DNA of 64,000 nucleotides. It comes from Silene conica. Its lineage: Eukaryota > Streptophyta > Magnoliopsida > Caryophyllales > Caryophyllaceae. The notes under the pieces are model-generated. The model was not told where the DNA came from, did no database searches, and was given only the letters and a program-made list of their open reading frames with translations. The position numbers were made by a program, and so were the translations under genes. The first letter of the stretch is position 1. Every line of letters starts with the position of its first letter. Below, piece after piece: positions 44,330 through 55,400 of this stretch. The DNA is taken from positions 60,725,048-60,789,047 of the forward strand of contig CM055311.2 in the NCBI GenBank assembly GCA_029255685.2. The letters run 5' to 3'.

Positions 44330-44725
44330 GGGTCCCCAGCCGGTCGGCAGGCAGCCGGTCGGCCGGCTGGTGACCACCTCAGCCTCTTCTTTCTTTTCTG
44401 AAACAATACACGAACTCCCAGCCGGTCGGCAGGCAGCCGGTCGGCCGGCTGGGAATTCAGCCTCCTTAAAACTTGAAAATACGCAACGACAAAAACGCAC
44501 TCCCAGCCGGCTGGCAGGCGGCCGGTCTGCCGGCTGGGACTACCCTTAAGTTTTCCAAACTACAAAACACAACACAACGCACTCCCAGCCGGCTGGCAGG
44601 CGGCCGGTCTGCCGGCTGGGAGACTTATTTCCTATGGTCTCAAGTCTCGCGTAAAACACAAAAATCCCAAGAAACGCTCTCAGCCGGTCGACCGGCGGCC
44701 GGTCGGTCGACCGGCTCAGAGAGCC
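44330..44725. repeat. GC-rich inverted-repeat cluster (CAGCCGGTCGGC type) in the giant LTR
   Basis: Five blocks (44336-44372, 44419-44451, 44503-44538, 44584-44622, 44691-44726) each consist of AGCCGG-containing halves that can fold back on CCGGCT. The last contains GGTCGACC, the same palindrome as in the nested copia's leader. They are spaced about 80-105 bases apart in otherwise AT-rich DNA. Confidence 0.85.
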
Positions 44726-45102
44726 TGTCGCTGAAAATCGCAATTTCCCAACTTCACAAAACTTCATAAATCGACATGTAAACTTCAGAAATTACTACAA
44801 GCATGATTTGCCCAACATCATACACATCTAATATCACTATTTTATCAGCATACAATCCCCATAACAATCCTCAAATGGAAATAACAAGTATCCGTCGCAA
44901 TTTAGGAAAAACTGAAAATGCAATAAGGAACACATAACCACATCTTGGATCATAAATTCTTCACATATTATACATCCTAATCATGATACTAAGTCCAATA
45001 ATCGTAGAACTTGAATAAAATCAGAAGAACAACATCAAAATCACCAAGCATGCTAATATACACAATAAAGGCCGAGTTATCTCATTATCGTCACCTTCAA
45101 GC

Positions 45103-45167
45103 TTATTCCGGCGATTGATCCTCCTCAACCACGTAAGAGTCCACGTCGGGAACGTCGAGACCAACTC
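45103..45167 (-). CDS. Possible short exon in the LTR leader (VDSYVVEE peptide)
   Basis: After an acceptor TTTGTTGTAG the minus strand reads DVPDVDSYVVEEDQSPE and a stop at 45103. The homologous place in the other LTR copy (58984-59041) reads KDSYIVEATLEEDA and a stop in the same register. No start codon is visible upstream, so whether it is translated is unknown. Confidence 0.3.
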
Positions 45168-45835
45168 CTACAACAAAGAAAACGATTTAAAAACACTAAA
45201 AACGAGTTGAAGGCAAAACAGCCTATTTTTCGAAGTCGATAAAATGAAAAACGAAAGTGATGGATGTCTTGGAAATCGAACGAGGATTCCGAAAATGTAC
45301 TTACTTTTGCGATTCGATGAACGGATGATGAAGATCTTTGCAAAAGAAGGAAGGGTTTTATGGAGGTTTTTGAGAAATGTTAAGTTTGCAGGAAGAATGA
45401 AATGTTGAAGGCAATTATGTCGACATAAGGGTTTATAAAAGAACAAGTGAGTCGTCCTTTCCGAATAGATGAAACGGGTTCAAATATTGAAACGGATATG
45501 GAAATGAATACTTGAGTCGGATGTTTAACTATGCCAAGTTGTATTCGTCTTGAGAACTGGAGGTTCTTAAGACGGATCTTATTTATTAAATTAAAGTCTT
45601 TCGAAATAAATTGCCAAATTATTATTTTATTACTTAAAATAATTTAAAACGCTTAAATTAGATTTTACGAAAATACGGGATGTTACACCAATTTATTCAA
45701 TTCAGCTCGTTTCAGCCGAAAAGAACAAGGCCGTGGTAAAAAAAATGAGTAGTTAGATAAATACACCAAAATATATATTGACCATTAAGTGACTAGGTGA
45801 ATTTTGTCCTCATTAAGGTAACCAATTAATCTAAG

Positions 45836-46030
45836 AAAGATTGTTGTTGAAGACTGATACTATCCTTCATAAGTTGAAGACGAATAGTATCCTTCTCACA
45901 ACAAGGTAAGTGAGAAAACAAGTGGGAGCAAATGCAGTATTTTATAGGTTGTCCCACTTGCATTTTGTCAATGTTACTATCCGTCTTCACCTTATGACGG
46001 ATAGTATCCATCTTCAATGACAATTTTTGT
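45836..46030. mobile_element. Foldback MITE
   Basis: Arms of roughly 50 bases (left with TTGAAGACTGATACTATCC, right ending GGATAGTATCCATCTTCAA) form an imperfect hairpin. Within each arm the GATAGTATCC word recurs. Non-coding. Confidence 0.65.
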
Positions 46031-46744
46031 ATTTATCTAATCGCATCCTAGGTAAACATAGAAAAATTAAAATTGGTAAATAAATTTGTTTGCAATTAAT
46101 GTTGGCACGTATTATTCTTTTGCATTAATTTAGTCTATTGTGAGTAAGAATATGAAAGACTAGAGATGTTAAACGGGTATGTGTACCGAATTTAAGTTGG
46201 ATCAATAAAAATCGGTAAAAATATGGTCGGTTAATACCCGGCGAACCAAAATAATCATCGAGTTTTCCGAATCAAGACAAATCAAAATGAATTTTATATC
46301 TTCCGTCTAATTTAGATGTTTTACGGTGTAAGGATCGGACAAGTATTTGACCCAAAATTTGTGGGAGATTTAACCATTTTAGCTTCATGAGTTCGATTAG
46401 GTGGCTCATGATCTCAAAAAAAATGAGGTTGTGCTAAGTCGCAAATGTGAGTTTGGTTAGTCCTAACGATTTTCGAAAAATAGTGCATTTTTGGGCAGAA
46501 AAGGCGGAGTGATACGTATTACGTGGTATCGAAGCTGAGTGATTATGAAATTGGGTTTTTTAAGCACACACTAATTATTGTATTATTTATTTTTTGGTGT
46601 ATTTTTCCAACAAGTCATTTTTACCAATTTATCCAAATAATTTTTTTTACCAATTAATCCACAACCCCTAATCTTTTTATCAATTTGTCAATTTGGTCGT
46701 ATAACTTACAATAGGAAGGGATGGAGAAGGATTAGAGAGAGCGG
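46031..46744. other. Intergenic DNA
   Basis: No gene recognised. AT-rich with a degenerate CGGTTAATACCCGG-type low-complexity patch near 46230. Confidence 0.45.
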
Positions 46745-46920
46745 TTTGTCTTGCTTCAAACCGTAAGTTCCGTCTGAAACAATAAGATCTCTCAGAAGTG
46801 GAAATCACATGGGTGCTGAGACATCCCCATGTGCTTTCCCACTCACTCCCTAAATGCGTATTTTGTGAGAGGAAATAATATCCGTTTTATTATTTTAGAC
46901 GGATCTGAAATAAGAATTAT
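46745..46920. repeat. Weak inverted repeat related to the foldback MITE at 27150
   Basis: Left arm CTTCAAACCGTAAGTTCCGTC then AACAATAAGA; right arm TTATTATTTTAGACGG then GAAATAAGAA. The words resemble the arms at 27150-27348, but pairing is patchy. Confidence 0.4.
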
Positions 46921-48421
46921 TATAGAGAGAGGGGGGATAAATAAATATTGGCTAAAGACCTGATCAGATCTATATTCTAAATCTATATCTATATCTATAT
47001 AATAACATAAAAAGCCTAGATAGAGTAATATTAGAATGACACGTGACACATTAAATTAACATGCTAAAATGACACGTGGCGTGAAATGCTAGATCAACTT
47101 TTTTTATCAAAAAAATGTAAGAATAGAAAATGAAAAGACAACGTACATAAAAAAAACATAGCTTTAGTAGTTACTTAATTAACATGTGTCTACTACATTT
47201 AAATATTTGATCAATTTATTATTATTATTTTAAAAAAAAAAGTAAAAATTGGACAATGAATAGGCAAAGTAGTATTCAATAGAATAATTACTCATCTTAT
47301 TGAAACTTTCATTTATATTTCACTTAATAATCATAATTTAGTATTAAAATTTTTATATTAGAATGAGAATGACAAAATCATATGTTCGTTATAATAAAAA
47401 AAACACTATTATAAAATAATGTGAATATCAAACCACTACAAAATACAGTAAAACACAATTATGCTAACAAAAATTTATTAATAAAAAGTTTGAAAAATCA
47501 CGTGATTTCAAGGGAAACTAATGTAGTATAATATAAAAAGGTAAGACTCTCATAAGACTATCACTACTACAATTCCCTTATATTTCCGACGCTTTATGAT
47601 CGACGCTTCAATAAGCGTCGACCCATTTTCCCACTTTACACCAAATAATTAATAAAATATTAAAATTTTATTGTTAGCGCTGAAAAAAGATTACTAAATT
47701 TTGGTATCCCGCTCATCACTATACCACGCCTTCGTTCAACTGCTTTGTTCCAAATTAAACCAAACTCTCCAAATTCCATTCAAGTAAACCCTAAAAATTT
47801 ACAGCGCGCGTCAATTCTTCATCATCCCTTTATTGTTCATCAATTTATTCCCTTTATTGTTCATCAATCAACACCGTTCTTCATCATCCCTTTATTGTTC
47901 ATCAATCAACACCGTTCTTGATTTTTTTACCATCCGTTCATCATCGACGAATTGTTGGAATTGTTGATCGAATTGATCGAATTGTTGCGACTCTCGTTGT
48001 TCTTATCCGGAGACAGCTAAACAGGTACGTAATAATTATCCGTTTATTGTGTGTGTTTATTCTCGATTTTGATTGTTGAATGTACTGTATTATTGCCTCG
48101 TTACTTTGATATCATGTGATATTTCGTTCTTGGTTGTTGTTCGTTCTTGGTTGTTGTGATTATATGATTGATTGTTGTTATTATATGATTTAATGTGCTG
48201 AAGTATTGATCTTTATTCTCGATTTCGATTGTTGAATGTACTGTATTATTGCCTTGTTCATTGTTCATTCGTTCACACTGGCATGAATTCTCCTATTTTA
48301 TCTTCTGCTTCATTCATTCTTGGATTATGTTCTGCATACATCCATCATACAAGGTAACAAATACAAACTCATCTCATCATACTGAACATACATCCAAACC
48401 AAAGAGCAGTATCTTGCTAAA

Positions 48422-48740
48422 TCAGAACAATTTTTCTAGCCATTGTTTGTCAGAACGACCCAAATGTCCTCTAATCTTCTTCCGAATTCGCATCCTTAAT
48501 TCATTTTGGAGTTTACTGAAGCAGACTATTGGACTCATGAGCAGATGATCATGCCTACTGGAGTTCCTTTGGTGCCATATATAGTACAGGGCAGCATTTA
48601 GAATGCTGTTCAGGACCCCTCGTCGAAGTCTAGAATATCTGGTATGCCTGTGCCAAGACTGTGTATACTGATCAGAGAACCTAGAGCCAGTCCATTCCTG
48701 CACCAATTTTATAATTCGCTGACTGTATGCACATTTGAAC
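48422..48740 (-). pseudogene. LINE fragment (C-terminal zf-RVT part)
   Basis: A minus-strand frame with LRRGVLNSILNAALYYIWHQR and LQNELRMRIRKKIRG matches the tail after the zinc-binding region of plant LINE reverse transcriptases. It lies upstream of the TNP2 gene inside the CACTA, between two near-identical copies of a TGATTATATGATTGATTG segment (48158 onward and 48743 onward). Confidence 0.65.
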
Positions 48741-48821
48741 ATGTGATTATATGATTGATTGTTGTGATTATATGATTTATTAATGTGCTGAAGTATCTGA
48801 TCTTTATGATGTATTGTAGTC

Positions 48822-50544
48822 ATGGATACTAGCTGGATTACCTTGCCAAATGACCATCCCGATTACATAAATGGATGTAGGCAGTTTATTGAAATAGCAA
48901 AGGAAAATCTTGTAGAAGGGAAAACAAAATGCCCGTGTAAGAGTTGTAAGTTACGTTATTACTTCACACTGGGTGAAATAGAGGGTCATATTTTGTTCAA
49001 AGGGTTTTACCAGAAGTATACTGATTGGTTTTGGCATGGTAAAAGGGATGTTCTTGATCATTTGCATGGAGAAAGTAGGGTAGAACCCTTAGTGGGTCGT
49101 GATGATATGAGAGGTTTACTCAATGCAGTTTATGGGACTAATTATCCTAACCATTCTAGACATATTATTGATGATAATACTTTTGGTGGCTCGGACGAAT
49201 TAGAACAAGAAGTCGAATTTGATGACTTGTCGATGGGATTTAGCTCTCATGGTGGGTCCGATAATGAATTTGAGAACGCTTACGATGGTAGGACCAATGA
49301 CTACTCTAACAACCCCCATAACCTCAACAATAAAGAAAACAGTAACTATCAAAGATTGTTGGACGCTGCAAACGAGGAACTTTACGATGGCTGTCAATCT
49401 TTTTCAAAGTTGTCATTCCTTCTACACTTATACCATATTAAATGTATGTTTCATTGGTCTAATGAGTCATTTAACAAGTTACTTGAACTTCTACTTCAAG
49501 CGTTTCCTCAAGTAAGAGAGTTTCCAACAACCTTTTATGAGGGTAAGAAGATAATAAATGATTTAGGGCTCGGATATGAAAATATTCATGCTTGCCCGAG
49601 GAATTGCATGCTATTTTGGGAGGAGAATAGTGACAAAGAGGAGTGCAGTAAATGTCACACATCGAGATGGGAAAAAGTTAAAGGTAAAAAAGGTAAAGGT
49701 CTAACTAAGAAGGCAGCCAAAACTATGAGGTATTTTCCCCTCATTCCTAGACTAGAGAGGATATACATGTCATCTAAAACAGCTGAAGATATGATATGGC
49801 ATCATAGAGATCGTGTAAAAGATGGAAAACTTAGGCATCCAGCTGACGCGTTAGCATGGGAACAATTTGATTCTCGGTATCCTCTATTTGCAGCTGATCC
49901 TCGAAGCGTTAGGCTAGCCTTAGCTAGTGACGGGTTTAACCCTTATCGTTTGATGAATACAACTTATAGCACGTGGCCAGTTATTTTGATTCCTTATAAC
50001 TTGCCACCATGGTTGTGTATGAAACCCTCTTCATTTCTTTTGTCATGTATTATTCCTGGAAAATCTAGTCCAGGAATTGACATTGATGTGTATCTCCAAC
50101 CTTTAATTAAAGAGTTGAAGTTGTTATGGAGCGGTGTTGATGCATTTGACGCATTTAAGGGTGAAACTTTCAAACTCCGGGCAGCATTACACAGTACTAT
50201 TAACGATTTTCCGGCGTACGCTATGTTATCTGGATGGAGTACTTCTGGTTATGATGCTTGTCCACGCTGTACCTATTCAACTAATTCTGGAAGATTTGGG
50301 GGCAAGATTTGCTATGTGGGACATAGGAATTGGTTGGATCCAGATCATCACTATCGTTCTCAAGCCAATTTGTGTCAATTTTTCTAAGTTAATGCACACT
50401 GGTCGAAATTTAGCCGAGGATCCATTTGTTTTCTCGTGTCAAGCAAAACAGGTTTTTTATGTCGAAGATGAGATGCAAAAAGGCTGGTCTTATGTAATTA
50501 GTACTAAACCTAGGGATCTTATTGAAACCGGCGAGATTATGTAG
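48822..50544 (+). pseudogene. CACTA TNP2-type transposase, internally deleted
   Basis: The ATG at 48822 follows an acceptor-like TTGTAG. Residues 1-80 form the transposase-associated domain (TLPNDHPDYINGCRQF, CPCKSCKLRYY). Then a linker, and the Transposase_21/TNP2 region from about 255 (ACPRNCMLFWEEN, CSKCHTSRWE, MRYFPLIPRLERIY, NPYRLMNTTYSTWPV, GIDIDVYLQPLIKELK, YAMLSGWSTSGYDACPRC). The frame stops at 50387. Immediately after, another frame gives EDPFVFSCQAKQVFYVED and KPRDLIETGEIM to 50544, the usual C-terminal end of this family. The several hundred residues that normally lie between are missing. Without them the catalytic domain is incomplete. The neighbouring 52429 gene is the usual partner. 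Confidence 0.85.
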
Positions 50545-52428
50545 AATAGTTAATTTTTTTATATACTTTTAGTTTTTGTATACCTATGAGGTCAGATAAT
50601 TTTAATTATTAATCTAAATAATTTTTTTTGGTTTGTGGTTTGACGCATGTCTTGAACAAGTAACTTTCTTTGTTTATCGTTTTGTATTATATATAAAACT
50701 GACTTTATTGTTTATTGTAGGTGTATTAACGAGTATCCCTTTCAAAGACGAGCTGTATCACTTTCTGCAATTGAGGTATGGTGCAAGATCTGTCTATGCA
50801 ACTGTGACATTGATAACATATGTGTTGAGTTTGTCCTACTGTCTGTCTTTGCTACTAACCTCTTCTTCAGTACATCAAATGAACTACTGTGACAATGTTG
50901 TGCTTATAAAATGAGAAAAAATCAGATTACTATGTGCAACAATATATACATCAAATGAACTATAATATGACCTGAAACCTGAAACCTCAAGGAGACAAGC
51001 ACATGAACACCTACTGGTTTTTAAACCTGTGCTGAGAATTAACAACGAATGGTGGCTGTTTTGCTACAGATGAGTTTATTGTGCTGAAAACATATATGCT
51101 GACTTTATTGTGCTGACCATGGGGTTTAATTGTGCTGAAAACATATATGCTCTGAGGTGCTAAGGTTTATTGTGCTGACCATCTGGATTGGCCACTAGGG
51201 GGTGGTATTTAAGTTGTGTTGCTGCAATTTCCGAATTGGGTAGGCTGTATGAATTCGTGATTGAGTTGAGTTTATGTTCTGAGGTGCTAAGGTTTGTCTG
51301 AACTTTGTAGCAATGATGTTTAAAGAGCATTCTTTTATGAGTTTATGTTCTGAGGTGCTAATTGCCCTGTTTAAGTGTCTCGTACCCATGTTCGGGAGAT
51401 GTCTTTTGATTGAAATGGTCTACCCTTTTCACCATGTCCGGAGTGTGGTATTGTTGGAAATTGTGAGGGGGAACAATCGTAAATTGTAGATGTATTTTTC
51501 AAAGTCGAGAGAGACTAGTTTATTGGTAGCTCCTAGCAGAATACTCTAATGGTATTGTGTTTGTGTCCCTCCCCATACCATATTCCCATTGAATAGTTGT
51601 AAGCAGGATTTTGGTCTGAACTATCAATGAATAATTTGATCTTTTTGCCTTCTTTTGATTGTTTCTAGAAACCTGAACTCAGTTTCTGATTTGTTATTGA
51701 GATTATGTGGGTTAAAGGTGTGTATTGCCGTTGATCCTTCATGTAACCTGGTCGTTCTGGTCATAGTATTAAATTGTGGTTTTGAACAGAAGTTGTGGTC
51801 ATATATCGGTTACTGTATTCCAGTATTGCCTCAAAATGTAGTAGAATATGGTCGTGTCTCCGTGTTTACGCCATGATTTAAGACCAGGCCTGTTGTAGAC
51901 TGGTAGATTTCAGCAGCTTGCTTATAATGTCTTCCCATATTCCTGACTGAAGATTAAATGCTGAGAAGCTGAGATTATTGCTGAAATTGGTTTCAATGCT
52001 CCTGTTTAACTCAGACTTGGACTCTAGGTTTATGAAAAATCGTCATTGTTGGCTTAAATGAATTGTCTTGTTTAAGTGTCGTACCCGTACCCATGTCTGC
52101 GTGCTAAGTGTTGTGTGTTGGACAATGATGCACGAGGTAATACAAAGAGCTCGAGTAGCATAGGTTTGGTGCTTCGAGCTGAGAATTTAGAATAAGGCAG
52201 TCCAAGAGAGATGTGATCGGTCTCTTAAGTGATTTCGAGGTTCGGACACTCCTGTTCTACATTTACCATTTCAAGGATATGCTCAGAACTCTCTCAGCAT
52301 ATCCTTTTCAAATTAAACCCCATGAGCTCTTGACCAGTGCACTGAGTTTATTGTTTATCGTTTCATATTATATATAAAACTGACTTTATTGTTTATTGTA
52401 GGTGTATAAACGAGTATCACTTTCAAAG
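50545..52428. other. Inter-gene region of the CACTA with an internal duplication
   Basis: No protein recognised. The stretch 50664-50752 recurs at about 52350-52430: both contain TATATATAAAACTGACTTTA, then TTTATTGTAG as acceptor, then CGAGTATC and TTTCAAAGA. The second copy immediately precedes the start codon of the next gene. Confidence 0.6.
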
Positions 52429-55400
52429 ATGAGTTACCGAAGCAAAAGGACCATGGCTCAAATGAAGTTGACGGAAGCTGATGGGGCTAATGGGGGGGCT
52501 AATGGGCCAGTGCAATCATCAGATACTACTACTCAATCAGGAGCTACAGTTGCTACAGATGACAGATGGGGGCCATTTTGCCCTAAAAAACCCAAAGTGC
52601 CTGATGTTACCTACTCACCTCAGCAACAACCATTATCCCGAAAGGATAGTCCTCGTCCCGATGCAAACATTGAGTCGATCCATGCTGCAAAGACCCCAAA
52701 TGGACCAAGTTCAAGAATCCTGACCCCAAATCAACCTGACCGAGCTTTAACCAATACAAATCCCTTACATTCGAAGACCCAAGCCACCACAAACTCTCAT
52801 GATCTTACTGCTAGAAAAGCCCCAGAATTTTGTGCCAAACAACCTGATTCATTTAAAACAATGGGATCTTTTTCTACAAATAACCCACTTTTAAAGACCC
52901 ACGCCCCCTTAAACTCTCTTGACCTTGCTACTAGAAAAGCCGCACTGCTTTCAAATAAGCAACTTGATGCATCTCAAAAATTAGGGGGACAAACACCAGT
53001 GGGACTTAGTAACCCCTCCGATACATTCTGCAAAAATTTCACTAAGAAACCCGATGGTGGTCATGGTACTAGAACATCCGCACAACTTTCTGCCCAACTT
53101 TCAAAGACTAATGCCCCCGGAAATTCTAAGGAGCTTGGTGCTAGAACATCCGCACAACTTTCTGCCCGAAAAAATGGGGGACAAACACCAGTGGCGGCTG
53201 TTAATAACCCCTCCGATACATTCTGCAAAAATGTCACTAAGAAACCCGATGGTGGTCATGGCACTACAAAGTCTGTACTTGCAAAGACTAATGCCCCCGG
53301 AAATTCTAAGGAGCTTGGTGCTAAAACATCCGCACAACTTTCTGCCCAACAAAATGGGGGACAAACACCAGGGAAAGAAGCGCAAGTAGGAGTTAAACCC
53401 CCTATTTCGTTGTGGAAAACTTCTACTACAAAACCTGGCTCTACTTTTACTACAAACCACCAACATTCAAAGACCAATGACACCTTAAATTTGCGTGAAT
53501 CTGGTGTGTTGTGGAAAAATACACCAGCTAACTCGTCTCGACTTTTGAGTTCCAATTGCACTGGTAAAGCCAACAATGGGCCTGATACTGTTCACGAGTC
53601 ATTGCTGGGTCACGAAGAAGAATTTTTGAATCAGGAAGATGCTAATCAAATTGGTTTAAGAACTTTCAAACTGAAACGTCGTTGTGTGACACATGATTGG
53701 CCTGATAATGTTGAATTTGATGAAAACGAGGAGGTTCTAACTATCGGTAAGTTCGTATTATGTTTGATATATTCTTTTATTTTATTTTTTTGATGAAATG
53801 TAAGGTATATATTCTGTTAAGGTGTGTACAGAAGGCTAATAGGTCTGAATTTCAGACTGTTTATCAAACCAGTGCTGAACCATACTATAATTTCAGATTG
53901 TTTATTAAACCAGTGCTGAATTTGTCTCTGATATTATTTGACACTTAGCTACATTTGTTTTGGTAGATGATCAAGGAAATATCGGCAAGGTCAACGAACT
54001 AGTTCAACCGCATGATGTATGGTTTTCTAAAGTGAGGTACTTTGTCACATTTAATGAATTTCATCAGCCACTAAAGAAAGGAGGACACATTCTCGTTAGA
54101 TTCATTGGTAATATGTCTCGGAAGGAAAGATTTTGTCCAATTAGAATAACAAATTGGCACCTTGTGCCTCAGAAATTCAAAGTTGATATCGTTCAGTGTA
54201 TTCGGGTATGTTATTCGTAACTTGAACATATTTTTGAAACTAAGTTATAATAATTGTGCTAGTTTGAGCAACAGATGATTTTTGTCTAGATAGTTCTTAT
54301 GTTTTTTTTGTTCAGGAACATTTTGTTATTCCCGAGGGAGATGGCTATGACAAAGGTATTCTGAAACGTATAGGCAAGAGTGTGAGACAATATAGACACG
54401 AGTTGAAGAATACTCTTTTTAAACCCACGACAAAAACTAGAGAGGAAATCTATCAAAATAAACCATCAAGGATCCCTCTTGATAGTTGGATTCATTTAGT
54501 GGATTATTGGTATTCTGAGAAGGGACAGGTATTTCCCCAAATATTAGTTAGTTGATTTTAACGGTTTCAATACTATCTAGTAGCATGATTCTCATAGTAC
54601 CATCATTCATCTGATCATGTGAAAACATTTTTTTTTTTTGTGTTTTATTGTATGCAGAAATATGCTGATTGTGGAAAAGAGGCACGTGCATCGCAAAATC
54701 ATGCTCACACAACCGGGTCAACAAGCTATGCTAATATACGGGCCGATCTTGTAAAAATTATATCTTTTATGGATGATTATAATACCATCTTTACTTTTAT
54801 TTTTTATTGATTATAATTAAATACAAGGTTAGTTAGAAGCTAATTGTATGTGGTGATGACTAACAGGAAGAAAAGAACAAAAGAGAACCAACGGAACTAG
54901 AGGTTTTCAAGGAAACTCATAAGAGGAAAGATGGAACCTATGTGGAAAATACAGCAACGAAAGATTTTGTGGTAAACATTTTTATAAAAGAAGTTTGATT
55001 TACTCCAAATTATCGTGTACATTGACAGATAATATGTATTTTGATGAACTCGGATTTTTTTTTTTGTACAGTTGGATGTCGATACTTATATTGAAACTGA
55101 ACTTCTGGCTAATCCTACCAAGCCCAAAGTACAAATTCAAAATGAAGCTTTCACCAAGCTAATGTATGGAGAAGATATCCCTAAACGACCCTTAGGCTAT
55201 GGGTTCGGTGTGAAAGGAAGTGACGTAGTTGGGGTGCACAGTATCTTGAGGAAAGAGGCTTCTAAATCGGGAGATAGTAGTTCTTTAGCTTTGCAAAATA
55301 TGGGACAAATGCAAAACATGCAAAAGGCTATTGTGAGTTTGAGTAAGGACAAAGAAGAGCTAGAAACCAAGTTGAATGCGACCAATATCCTTTTGCATAA

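Larger units (their letters stand above)
42670..45687 (-). mobile_element. Giant solo LTR (3.0 kb), probably chromovirus/Tekay type
   Basis: The plus strand starts TGTAAAACCCCTCGCG and ends CGGGATGTTACA, with flanking duplication CCAAT on both sides (42665-42669 and 45688-45692). TG...CA ends, 5-bp duplication, length and absence of internal genes fit a solo LTR of a long-LTR gypsy element. A homologous copy in the opposite orientation is at 58451-61436. Orientation is inferred from a leader-like stretch with splice donor (GTAAGT at 45304 on the minus strand). It contains a hairpin array (43385-44045) and GC-rich inverted repeats (44330-44725). Confidence 0.75.

Noticed and set aside
44208..44769. 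Arg/Gly/Pro-rich open frames on both strands
   Set aside because: They are produced by the GC-rich AGCCGG blocks; no domain, no start context, and equal openness on both strands.
45125..45446. Phe/Ser-rich minus-strand frames near the giant LTR leader
   Set aside because: They read through a CT-rich untranslated leader and intron-like sequence; composition explains openness.
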